This document shows positions 56,520 to 64,000 of a stretch of DNA of 64,000 nt, piece by piece. Source of the DNA: Allorhodopirellula solitaria (GTDB taxonomy: Bacteria > Planctomycetota > Planctomycetia > Pirellulales > Pirellulaceae). A program made the position numbers and the translations under genes. The stretch's first letter is position 1. Each line of letters begins with the position of its first letter. The stretch lies in the NCBI RefSeq assembly GCF_007859855.1, contig NZ_SJPK01000003.1:654795-718794 (forward strand). Reading direction: 5' to 3'. The notes under the pieces are model-generated. The model was not told the origin of the DNA. It saw only the letters and a program-made list of their open reading frames with translations, and ran no database searches.

Positions 56520-57197
56520 CTAACCGTTCTGGATGCGGAAAGCGAGCTGCTGCAGCTCGCTAGCGAGATCCACATTGATGACAGCGACGGCCGATGAAAC
56601 CCGCAGCGTGGTGGGGGCAAAGTTCAGAATCCCTTGGATCCCGAGTCCGACGATTTTGTCAGCGACTTCCTTGGCCTGCTCACTCGGTACGGTGAGGATA
56701 GCCAGTTCGGGTTTCACCTCCCGCAATACCGTTTCGAGCTGATCCATCGGTAGGATCTTTGTACTTCCAACCACCTGATGGATCTTAGCCGGGTCGGTAT
56801 CAAAGGCGGCCGCGAGTGAGAAGCCGAGCCGCTCGAAGCCCCGGTAGCGGAGCAGGGCGTTGCCGAGATAGCCGACCCCAATCATCACCGCTTTCCAGTG
56901 CACACCGCTGCCGAGCACGGCACCGATGTGATTGGCGAGTGATTCGACGTCGTAACCGACACCCCGCCGGCCCACCGATCCGATCGAGCTGAGGTCTCGT
57001 CGAACGACGGCCGCAGACACGTTCACCATCGCGGCCAGGTCGCGGCTGTTCGTCGATGTCTGGCCGGAATCGAGCAAACGGTGTAGCTCTCGGTAGTACA
57101 GGCTCAGCCGCCCCACGGCAGGCGTAGATAAATCCGTACGAGCAATTTCACCGGAGCCATCTTCGTCGGGCATTCCGAGTGGAGTGGGAGGGATCAT
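56520..57197 (-). CDS. rex: redox-sensing transcriptional repressor Rex
   Basis: 225 residues. The N-terminal winged helix includes VGRLSLYYRELHRLLDSG, then SRDLAAMVNVSAAVVRRDLSSIGSVGRRGVGYDVE; the NAD(H)-binding Rossmann domain has MIGVGYLGNALL and AAFDTDPAKI, and the C-terminal swap helix is VINVDLASELQQLAFRI. Rex represses fermentative and respiratory genes until NADH rises. I found no convincing TTGTGAAN6TTCACAA operator within the window, so its targets probably lie elsewhere. Confidence 0.94.
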   Translation of the reverse strand: MIPPTPLGMPDEDGSGEIARTDLSTPAVGRLSLYYRELHRLLDSGQTSTNSRDLAAMVNVSAAVVRRDLSSIGSVGRRGVGYDVESLANHIGAVLGSGVHWKAVMIGVGYLGNALLRYRGFERLGFSLAAAFDTDPAKIHQVVGSTKILPMDQLETVLREVKPELAILTVPSEQAKEVADKIVGLGIQGILNFAPTTLRVSSAVAVINVDLASELQQLAFRIQNG

Positions 57198-57643
57198 GAA
57201 GCGTTGCTTTCGCGATGTGGATTGCGCAATCGGTATAGTTCATAGAATCGGAACGGACGGTAAGTTTGCACTGCCCAGTCACCATATTTTACCTGGTCGG
57301 CCACGTTTCTTTGTTCCATGATTCATCCGCAGACGATGTAGTTTGTGCATCGGAATCATTTTCGCTATCCCGCACGCCTTATGCATGTGTTAGCGGCGAG
57401 TGATTGCAACTCGACCCTCCCGCTCTTGTAAGCGGCCGACCGGCTTTAGTGTGGCCGACGGTCATGACGCGGACAAGAGAGTCATCGGGGACGCAACACG
57501 GTAACGACCGTATTCGCTCCGCATGGACTGGGGTGGTGAGAATGACTTGCGATATTGATGGGCGATGCCGGGGGGTTCCGGCTGCCAGTGGAAAGCTAAG
57601 TCTTGCGACGCTCCCAAGCGTTGTTACTTGAGAGGAATGAGTT
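57198..57643. other. 446-bp leader between rex and the YTV gene
   Basis: Divergent promoters for rex and the YTV-repeat gene should lie here. The final bases have a good ribosome-binding site (AGAGGA, about nine bases before ATG 57644), fitting high expression of the wall protein. A short frame at 57404-57631 has no recognisable content. Confidence 0.4.
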
Positions 57644-59455
57644 ATGAAAAGGTTGTGGTTACTGCCCGCACTTGCGATCATCGCAGTCGTGTCGGGTGCC
57701 AATGCTGCTCATGCTGCGTATTGTAGCACGATCAGTTACCAAGGTTGCAGCAGCTGTGGCGGCGGCTCGGTCGTAGCCGACGGCGGTGTTGTCTCCGACG
57801 GATCGGTGGTTGCCGACGGCTCCGTAGCCGTGGCGGCTCCTGGTGCCGTCGTCAGCGAAGGCGCCGGCAATGGCGGTTCGTACACCGTGATGCGAACCGT
57901 GCGTGAAACAGTGATGGAGCAAGTCGAAGAGACTCGCTATCGCACACGCAACGAAACTTACTACGTTGACAAAGTCGTCAACCGCACCCGGATGGTTCCT
58001 GAAACGGTCCAGAAGGAAGTGCAGTACACGGTCATGGTGCCGACGTACGAAACACGTGAAAAGACGATCAACTACACGGTCAACAAGCCTGTGTACGAGA
58101 AACGCAGCCGCGTGATCAACTACACCGTCAAAAAGCCTGTGTACGAAACTCGTCAAAAGACGATCAACTACACGGTGATGAAGCCGGTGCGGGAAGAGCA
58201 CGAACGGGTGATCAACTACACCGTCAAGAAGCCTGTGTACGAGAAACGTCAAAAGACGATCAACTACACCGTCAACAAGCCGGTTTACGAAACTCGTCAA
58301 AAGACGATCAACTACACGGTGATGAAGCCCGTTTACGAAACTCGTACTCGGAACATCAACTACACGGTCTACAAGACTGTCCGTGAGAACAAGGTTCGCA
58401 CTGAGAACTACACGGTTTGCGTCCCACAACAGTACACCAAGACCATCCAGGTCAAGGGTGGCCACTGGGACACTGTCACCGAAACGGTTCCTGGACCGAT
58501 GATTCGCCGCACCGTGCGTGAGCCCGGAACGTGCGTATACGATCCTGCGACCTGCCGCACGGTATACTGCCCCGGCAAGTGCCGCGTGGAATGTGTCCAA
58601 GGTTGCCCCAAGACGATCTGCAAGAAAGTCTGGGTTCCTACCTGTGAAGAACGTGAAATCACTTGCACTCGCTACGTAAAAGAATGCCGCACCCGCGAAA
58701 TTCCTTACACCGTGTGCCGCCGCGTTCCTGAATGCCGCACCAAGGTTTGCGAATACAAAGTTTGCAAGATGGTTCCTGAGTGCCGGACGAAGACCTGCAA
58801 CTACACCGTTTGCAAGATGGTCCCTGAAGTCCGCACCAAGACCTGCGAATACACTGTTTGCAAGATGGTTTGCGAAAACCGCCAAAAGGTTTGCAAGTAC
58901 ACGACTTGCAAGATGGTTCCCGAGTGCCGGACGAAGACCTGCAACTACACCGTCTGCAAGATGGTTTGCGAAAATCGTCAGAAGACCTGCCACTACACCG
59001 TCTGCAAGATGGTTCCTGAGTGCCGCACCAAGACCTGCACCTACAAGGTTTGCAAAATGGTTCCTGAGTGCCGCACCAAGACCGTCTGCCACACGGTATG
59101 CCGCAAAGAATGCTACCAAGAAACGATCCGCGTTGCTAAGTGCCGCAAAGTTTGCGAGCCTTACACCGTGACCAAGTGCGTTCCTCGCGTAGTTTGCCGT
59201 CAAGTCCCCGTTACCGTTTGCTGCCCAACTCCTTGCTGCGAAGCAGCGAGCTCGTGCGACAACGGCTGCGACACTTGCGGATCGGCTTCCGGTTGTGGTT
59301 GTGCCAACGATTGCTGCGAGCCAGCCCCTTGCTGTGCTCCTCGCCAATCGTGCCTGAAGGGACTGTTGAACAAGCTGTTCCGCGGTCACAACAGCAACTG
59401 CGGTTGCCACGCTGCTGAGCCTTGCTGCGACGTTGCACCATCTTGCGGATGCTAG
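57644..59455 (+). CDS. Cys-rich YTV-repeat protein, probable cell-wall component
   Basis: 603 residues. A signal peptide (LWLLPALAIIAVVSGANAAHA) is followed by a Gly/Ser/Val/Asp-rich stretch and then about nine repeats of the form INYTVxKPVYExRxKT (residues ~115-255). A second array of Cys repeats runs through residues ~325-500 (TCNYTVCKMVPECRTK type), and the tail is a Cys-rich cluster ending CGC. The YTV domain is known from proteinaceous wall proteins of Rhodopirellula. The evenly spaced Cys could cross-link subunits by disulfides, making a wall-like network outside the outer membrane; this is inferred. A terminator lies 190 bases downstream. Confidence 0.88.
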   Translation: MKRLWLLPALAIIAVVSGANAAHAAYCSTISYQGCSSCGGGSVVADGGVVSDGSVVADGSVAVAAPGAVVSEGAGNGGSYTVMRTVRETVMEQVEETRYRTRNETYYVDKVVNRTRMVPETVQKEVQYTVMVPTYETREKTINYTVNKPVYEKRSRVINYTVKKPVYETRQKTINYTVMKPVREEHERVINYTVKKPVYEKRQKTINYTVNKPVYETRQKTINYTVMKPVYETRTRNINYTVYKTVRENKVRTENYTVCVPQQYTKTIQVKGGHWDTVTETVPGPMIRRTVREPGTCVYDPATCRTVYCPGKCRVECVQGCPKTICKKVWVPTCEEREITCTRYVKECRTREIPYTVCRRVPECRTKVCEYKVCKMVPECRTKTCNYTVCKMVPEVRTKTCEYTVCKMVCENRQKVCKYTTCKMVPECRTKTCNYTVCKMVCENRQKTCHYTVCKMVPECRTKTCTYKVCKMVPECRTKTVCHTVCRKECYQETIRVAKCRKVCEPYTVTKCVPRVVCRQVPVTVCCPTPCCEAASSCDNGCDTCGSASGCGCANDCCEPAPCCAPRQSCLKGLLNKLFRGHNSNCGCHAAEPCCDVAPSCGC

Positions 59456-59644
59456 TCATCCTTCCTGATGGAATGAATCGTAAGCGAAGTCAAAACGGAC
59501 GCTTTCCACGCTGAGTATCGCTTCCCCATAACGAATCCCGCACACCGTGCCTGTTCGGACATCATTTCGAATAACGAACAGCCGGTGGCGGATTCGGGCG
59601 GGGGGAATCGAACCCAGAGTGAGTGAGATACCGTGACGCCAAAT

Positions 59645-59686
59645 CGGGGTTGAGTTTCTTCTTAAGAGAAACTCACCCCGTTTTTT
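59645..59686 (+). terminator. intrinsic terminator downstream of the YTV gene
   Basis: CGGGGTTGAGTTTCT and AGAAACTCACCCCG pair almost perfectly (one bulge) around a short AT-rich loop, followed by TTTTTT (59681-59686). Fits termination of the plus-strand YTV transcript with a ~190-base 3' leader. No gene is supported between 59456 and 59644. Confidence 0.85.
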
Positions 59687-59711
59687 CATGCGCCCTCGTT
59701 GAGGCGCATCG

Positions 59712-59837
59712 GGCCCAACTCTTGTGGCCCAATACGTGAGGCCCGACTCTGTTGGCGAAACTCTCGTGGCCCGACTCTTGCGACTCGACTCTTGCGACTC
59801 GACTCTTGCGACTCGACTCTTGCGACTCGACGCTTTC
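59712..59837. repeat. 14-bp minisatellite upstream of the aquaporin gene
   Basis: Nine consecutive 14-bp units. The first five are degenerate (GGCCCAACTCTTGT type), the next three are identical (GACTCGACTCTTGC) and the last is degenerate. The period is not a multiple of three and lies outside coding sequence. It sits between the terminator and the aquaporin start. Confidence 0.85.
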
Positions 59838-59967
59838 ATCGACGTCTGGTTCGCCTTCTTTCTTCCGCACTCTCGCGGCCAACCTGATTTTGTCCCGTCG
59901 CTTCTGCCGGGGGGCTCTCGTTGTGGTATCTTGCTTGCCAATCTACTACCACACCCAGAGGAATCAC

Positions 59968-60714
59968 ATGCATCCTATGCTTTCGGAGTTTATCGGTACC
60001 GCTCTGTTGGTCCTGTTCGGCAACGGTGTCGTTGCCAATGTCTGCTTGAAAAAAACGAAGGGCAACGATAGCGGGTGGATCGTGGTCGCTGCGGGCTGGG
60101 GGATCGCCGTCTATATCGGCGCGTTCTGTTCGGATGCATTCAGTGGCGCCCATCTCAATCCGGCGGTCAGCATCGCCATGCTCGTCGGCGGGAAGCTTAG
60201 CCTGGTCGATACCGCCGTGTATATCGTTGGCCAGATGGGAGGTGCTATGTTCGGGGCGGTCTTGGTCTATCTGTTCTATCGCGAACATTTTCGGGCTACC
60301 GACGACGTCGACGCCAAACTGGCTTGCTTCTGTACCGCGCCCGCGATCCGAGATAACAAGCAAGCCTTTTTCTGCGAAGCTCTCGGCACGTTCGCACTCA
60401 TCCTACCCATCTTCCTGATGGTCACGCCAAGCTTCATTTCGGGCGATGCCCCTGTCGACCCCGCTCCTGTCTTGGGGCTGGGATCAATCGGATTGTTACC
60501 CGTGGGTCTGCTAGTTTTCGGTATCGGTTTATCGCTCGGCGGTACGACCGGGTACGCCATTAACCCCGCCCGAGACTTGGGGCCACGAATCATTCATGCC
60601 CTGATCCCGATGAGCGGCAAACGTGACAGTGATTGGGGTTACTCCTGGGTGCCGGTGATTGGTCCCATCGTCGGGGCTGTGGTCGCTGCTTTCCTCTACC
60701 GCTTGATCGCGTGA
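59968..60714 (+). CDS. glpF: aquaporin/glycerol facilitator family channel
   Basis: A 248-residue MIP-family channel with six membrane segments and two half-helix NPA motifs, AHLNPAVSIA and GYAINPARDLGPR. An Asp directly after the second NPAR is typical of glycerol-passing members, so a glycerol facilitator is more likely than a strict water channel. ATG 59968 has AGAGG about six bases upstream and fits the family start; longer frames would run into the minisatellite. No glycerol kinase gene is nearby. Confidence 0.9.
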   Translation: MHPMLSEFIGTALLVLFGNGVVANVCLKKTKGNDSGWIVVAAGWGIAVYIGAFCSDAFSGAHLNPAVSIAMLVGGKLSLVDTAVYIVGQMGGAMFGAVLVYLFYREHFRATDDVDAKLACFCTAPAIRDNKQAFFCEALGTFALILPIFLMVTPSFISGDAPVDPAPVLGLGSIGLLPVGLLVFGIGLSLGGTTGYAINPARDLGPRIIHALIPMSGKRDSDWGYSWVPVIGPIVGAVVAAFLYRLIA

Positions 60715-60804
60715 GCAGCAATTGGTGTCGGCCCCAGCAGAGCAGCGAGAGTGTCGCGGCGGACTGAACCGCCTCGGCATCGGGCGGACGTACCGATCGA
60801 AAGT

Positions 60805-62247
60805 CTATTTGGGATCCTGTTCGCGTTTCCAATTGACATAGGGTTGAAGCTGTTTCGACAGTTCAGCAACAACACGCTCGTGCGCGGGATCGTCGGCGAG
60901 GTTCGTGACCTCCTGCGGGTCGATGTCGTGGTCATAGAGCTCTCGACCCGCCTTCCCGGCCAGCCATTCGGTATACCGGTAACGCTCGTTGCGAATGGAA
61001 TAGCCCCACGCCTTGGGGTTATGCCAGACCTGGGTGACGGCGGGTTTGGTCCATTCGGCGTGAACAGGATCAATCAATAGTGGCCGCATCGATTGTCCTT
61101 CCAGGACGCTTGGCGGTTTTAGGTCGCAGAGGTCGGCGAGGGTCGGATAGAGATCGATTAACTCCACCGTTTTTTGCGTTGCCTGGTCTTTCGCCAGTCC
61201 TGGAGCAGCGATGACCAACGGCATGCGGGCGGATCGTTCAAAGGCTTTGCGTTTGTACCAGAGGCCTTTCTCACCGAGAAAGTATCCGTGATCGGACCAG
61301 AAAACGATCACGGTTCGATCCATCAGGTCATGCTCTTCGAGCGCGTCGAGTAGCCTGCCGACTTGGGCGTCGACAAATGAGCTGCACGCGTAGTAGGCTC
61401 GTTTGCACCTGCGAGCCTCCTCGATAGAGATCCCATCGAAGTAAAAGGGCCAGTTCCTCGCGTCGCGCTGGATCGCCATCGGCGGAACGTCATCAAGGTC
61501 CGCTTTCGCCTCCTCCAGATTGGGCATGGTGATTTCGTCGAGCGGATACATGTCAAAGTACTTTTTGGGGGCGACATAGGGACAATGCGGATTGAAGAAC
61601 CCAGCGGCCAAAAAGAACGGTTCCTCGCGGTGCTCTTCGATCAACTCGACGATCTTCGTTGCTACCATCCCGTCGGTATGCTCTTCGTCACGGCTCTCAG
61701 GATCCCACCATGCCATCGAGATTCCCAAGCCTTTGCCTCGGTGGTAGCGAACGATCTTATCTTCCTGCGTCTTGTCGATGCCCGCAGGGTTGTAGCGTTC
61801 ATCCCAGGTTGCCGGATCGTCGTTTGCGTCGGTACCGATTTGCGACGGATTGCCGTAGTGATAGATCTTTCCAGCTCGCGCCGAGAAGTATCCTTGCTGG
61901 CGAAACATTTGGCCAAGGGTCACCACGTCTGGGTTCTTTTTCCGCAGCTCGTGAGCGAGAGTGTGCATGTTGAGCGTGTCGGGTCGCAGCCCCGTCATCA
62001 GACTCGCCCGGCTCGGACCGCACAGGGGCTGTTGGCAATAGGCGTTATCAAAGCGGACGCCCATCGCCGCTAAACGCTCGAGATTGGGCGTTTTGACTTG
62101 CGAGTTCCCGTATAGACTGAGATCACAATTCATATCGTCGGCGGCTATGAACAGCACGTTCATCTTGGGAGGATCCGCCGCGACGACGACAGTGGGCGCG
62201 AGCGTCAAAGCAATCGTGGCGATGGCGATTCGAATTCGGGAGTTCAT
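60805..62247 (-). CDS. exported sulfatase (iduronate-2-sulfatase-like)
   Basis: 480 residues. Signal peptide MNSRIRIAIATIALTLAPTVVVA, then MNVLFIAADDMNCDLSLYG (metal ligands) and CGPSRASLMTGLRPDT, in which the Cys of C-x-P-S-R is converted to formylglycine. Other ligands appear in VIVFWSDHGYFLGEKGLWYKRKAFERSARMPL. It would cleave sulfate esters from a sugar polymer outside the cytoplasm; marine planctomycetes carry many such enzymes. Exact substrate unknown. The start at 62247 puts the signal at the N-terminus; ATG at 62304 adds 19 residues. Confidence 0.93.
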   Translation of the reverse strand: MNSRIRIAIATIALTLAPTVVVAADPPKMNVLFIAADDMNCDLSLYGNSQVKTPNLERLAAMGVRFDNAYCQQPLCGPSRASLMTGLRPDTLNMHTLAHELRKKNPDVVTLGQMFRQQGYFSARAGKIYHYGNPSQIGTDANDDPATWDERYNPAGIDKTQEDKIVRYHRGKGLGISMAWWDPESRDEEHTDGMVATKIVELIEEHREEPFFLAAGFFNPHCPYVAPKKYFDMYPLDEITMPNLEEAKADLDDVPPMAIQRDARNWPFYFDGISIEEARRCKRAYYACSSFVDAQVGRLLDALEEHDLMDRTVIVFWSDHGYFLGEKGLWYKRKAFERSARMPLVIAAPGLAKDQATQKTVELIDLYPTLADLCDLKPPSVLEGQSMRPLLIDPVHAEWTKPAVTQVWHNPKAWGYSIRNERYRYTEWLAGKAGRELYDHDIDPQEVTNLADDPAHERVVAELSKQLQPYVNWKREQDPK

Positions 62248-62379
62248 GGGCAAGCGGTGGGGAGATCGAAAGAGGTGTTGATTTCGTTTGGGAATCGGGA
62301 ACATACATGTTGAGAACTTTGCTCTTCCGCGGGGAAGGTAAATCCAATGGTTCCCGCATTCCCTACCGGTGTCAGAGTC

Positions 62380-63837
62380 CTACGCAAGAATCCCTTGGGC
62401 GACGTGACCATGCACGTCGGTCAGCCGGAATTGGCGGCCTTGGTAGCGATAGGTTAACCGCTCGTGGTCGACGCCGCAGAGATGCAATAATGTGGCCTGC
62501 ATATCATGGACGTGGATGGGGTCGGCCGTGATGTTCCAACCAAATTCGTCGGTGGCTCCGTGGACATGGCCCGCCTTCACACCGCCGCCAGCCATCCACC
62601 AACTGAACGCTTTGCCGAAGTGATCGCGACCGTTGGGGCTGTCCGGGTTCCCTTGGCCGAAAGGTGTCCGGCCAAACTCGCCGCCCCAGACGACGAGGGT
62701 ATCGTCGAGCAGCCCTCGTTCTTTGAGATCCATTACGAGTGCCGCAGAGGGACCAATCGTATCCTCGCACTGAATCTCCAGTTGTGTGAAGAGATTGTTA
62801 TGTTGGTCCCAACCGGAATGCATCAACTGCACGAACCGGACGTCGCGTTCGAGCAGTCGACGGGCAATCAAGCAATTGTTGGCGAAGGTACCTTTCTTGA
62901 GCGCATTGGGACCGTAGCGATCGAGCGTGGATTGGCTCTCGTCTGAAAAATCGACGAGTTCGGGCACGCTTGTTTGCATGCGGAACGCCATTTCGTACTG
63001 CGAGATACGAGTGTCGATCTCTGGATCGCCGTATTCCTCCAGGTGGGCCTGGTTCATTGCCGCGATGTCATCGAGCAGGTCACGACGCCCCTCGCGACTG
63101 ACGCCTGGCGGGTTGGTGAGGTAGGGCACGAGATCGCCAGTATTCCGGAATTTCACGCCTTGGAATCGACTCGGAAGAAAACCGCTGCCCCAGTAGTAGT
63201 CGAAGAACAGCTGCCCGCATGTTTTGCCAGCATCACTCGATGTCATGACAACAAAAGTCGGGAGGTTGTCTGACTCACTCCCCAAACCATAGGACAACCA
63301 CGCCCCGAGGCTGGGCCGGCCGGGGACTTGTGAACCTGTCATGAAAAACGTCACGCCGGGGGCATGGTTGACCGACTCGGTGTGCAGGCTTCGCACCAGG
63401 CAGATATCGTCAGCGATCTGACCGAGCGGCGAGACCATCTCACTGAGCCGCATCTCGGATTGGCCGAAAGTTCGATACGGCTTAATCGCGGGGACACAGG
63501 GCCACTTTCCATAGCCTGATGACATCGTCGACAGCCGCGTATCGCCACGCACCGAGTCGGGGATGTTTTGCCCGGCGAGCTTCTGCAGCATGGGTTTCTC
63601 ATCGAACAGATCGATGTGCGACGGGCCGCCGCCCTGCCAGAGCATCACAATGCGTTTGGCGGAAGGCTTGTGGTGGGGCAGACCGGGAATCCCTTGAGCG
63701 TTCGACGCACCCGCTGCTCCGGCTAGCGAGTCTCGGCCTAGCAGCGATGCGAGCGCGGCCGTCCCCACGCCACTGGCGGTTCGTCCAAAGAGTTGGCGGC
63801 GACTGACACGGGCAGCATTCAATTCGATAGGGTGCAT
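62380..63837 (-). CDS. DUF1501 protein with Tat leader
   Basis: 485 residues, of a family abundant in planctomycetes. The leader has a twin-arginine motif (SRRQLFG) and a hydrophobic stretch (GVGTAALASLLG). Core motifs are RIVMLWQGGGPSHIDLFDEKPML, GRPSLGAWLSYGLGSE, VVWGGEFGRTPFGQG and GRDHFGKAFSWWMAGGGVKAGHVHGATDEFG; the fold is alkaline-phosphatase/sulfatase-like. It nearly always follows a DUF1553 cytochrome-type gene, as here, where it starts four bases after that stop. Role in the pair is unknown. Confidence 0.92.
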   Translation of the reverse strand: MHPIELNAARVSRRQLFGRTASGVGTAALASLLGRDSLAGAAGASNAQGIPGLPHHKPSAKRIVMLWQGGGPSHIDLFDEKPMLQKLAGQNIPDSVRGDTRLSTMSSGYGKWPCVPAIKPYRTFGQSEMRLSEMVSPLGQIADDICLVRSLHTESVNHAPGVTFFMTGSQVPGRPSLGAWLSYGLGSESDNLPTFVVMTSSDAGKTCGQLFFDYYWGSGFLPSRFQGVKFRNTGDLVPYLTNPPGVSREGRRDLLDDIAAMNQAHLEEYGDPEIDTRISQYEMAFRMQTSVPELVDFSDESQSTLDRYGPNALKKGTFANNCLIARRLLERDVRFVQLMHSGWDQHNNLFTQLEIQCEDTIGPSAALVMDLKERGLLDDTLVVWGGEFGRTPFGQGNPDSPNGRDHFGKAFSWWMAGGGVKAGHVHGATDEFGWNITADPIHVHDMQATLLHLCGVDHERLTYRYQGRQFRLTDVHGHVAQGILA

Positions 63838-63840
63838 GCG

Positions 63841-63999
63841 TTATTCTCGTGTGAGGGATTCGTCCAGATTAAAAATCGCCAGGCAAACCGCCGTCATCGC
63901 AGCGTGCTGCACCGGCGCGAGCGTCGTGTCGCGTGACGTTTTTCCGACGTCTAAAAATTCGATAGCTGCGGCGGGATCTGCTCGAAAGCCCTCGAATTG
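63841..63999 (-). CDS. C-terminal end of a DUF1553-type protein (partial)
   Basis: The last 52 codons of a gene that enters from the right edge, ending at TAA 63841. The tail AVCLAIFNLDESLTRE is the typical C-terminus of DUF1549/DUF1553 (PSD1 cytochrome-containing) proteins, which pair with DUF1501 genes. The rest lies outside the window. Confidence 0.8.
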   Translation of the reverse strand, partial: QFEGFRADPAAAIEFLDVGKTSRDTTLAPVQHAAMTAVCLAIFNLDESLTRE

Positions 64000-64000
64000 C

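Noticed and set aside
57659-59410. A 583-codon open frame antisense to the YTV protein gene
   Set aside because: It exists because the sense repeats have a codon bias that leaves no stops on the other strand. Its translation is a monotonous Leu/Ala/Asn/His pattern with no signal or domain.
59590-59625. GGGTTCGATTCCCCCCGCC on the minus strand, like the 3' end of a tRNA or tmRNA
   Set aside because: No matching acceptor strand, D arm or tag-coding region lies upstream on that strand.

Overview
The window reads as chromosomal DNA of a marine-type planctomycete, most likely Pirellulaceae and close to Rhodopirellula. This rests on lineage-typical families: two DUF1559 proteins with prepilin-type N-termini, a DUF1501/DUF1553 pair, a formylglycine sulfatase, a YTV-repeat Cys-rich wall protein, a double-length UvrA, a dihydropteroate-synthase-like DUF6513 protein of the kind found with tetrahydromethanopterin C1 genes, and kdsA (LPS sugar synthesis). 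No rRNA, phage, CRISPR array or transposase gene was seen. One tRNA (anticodon CAT) is present.

Layout. 1-5 kb: class IV aminotransferase and fatty-acid desaturase (overlapping, minus), tRNA, KAS III. 5-9 kb: DUF1559 protein with a small lipoprotein, then the DHPS-like protein. 9-15 kb: kdsA, a large lipoprotein, tatD and a short recQ, all plus. 15-24 kb: a tightly coupled minus-strand set mcsA-mcsB-uvrA, with uvrA encoding 2232 residues (two UvrA units plus a C-terminal extension). 24-28 kb: trpE with an in-frame tandem repeat, then a second DUF1559/lipoprotein pair. 28-34 kb: ybhN-msrB, lipoproteins, aroA and N-formylglutamate amidohydrolase. 35-37 kb: parA-parB with parS-like palindromes on both sides, which hints at closeness to the replication origin. 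37-48 kb: GNAT, a 1070-residue planctomycete protein, a Gfo/Idh/MocA oxidoreductase, a methyltransferase, gap with a clear terminator, obg-coaX. 49-57 kb: a CBM9-like protein, an acidic secreted protein, an FG-GAP protein, an ECF sigma factor with a membrane vWA protein that looks anti-sigma-like at its N-terminus, and rex. 57-64 kb: YTV protein, glycerol-type aquaporin behind a 14-bp minisatellite, sulfatase, DUF1501 and the end of a DUF1553 gene.

Gene pairs often share start and stop codons (ATGA, GTGA or TGATG), pointing to translational coupling: desaturase-aminotransferase, tatD-recQ, mcsA-mcsB-uvrA, ybhN-msrB, aroA-FGase, parA-parB, obg-coaX.

The strongest unexplained signal is in the intergenic DNA. 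A 318-bp non-coding element with long terminal inverted repeats occurs six times (four full length); two copies are bounded by perfect 8-bp direct repeats. One copy carries inside it a second 307-bp element with perfect 20-bp inverted ends and a perfect 9-bp target duplication. Two further palindromic families are nested in one another elsewhere. Together they form a system of stacked miniature transposable elements whose mobilising transposases are not in the window.
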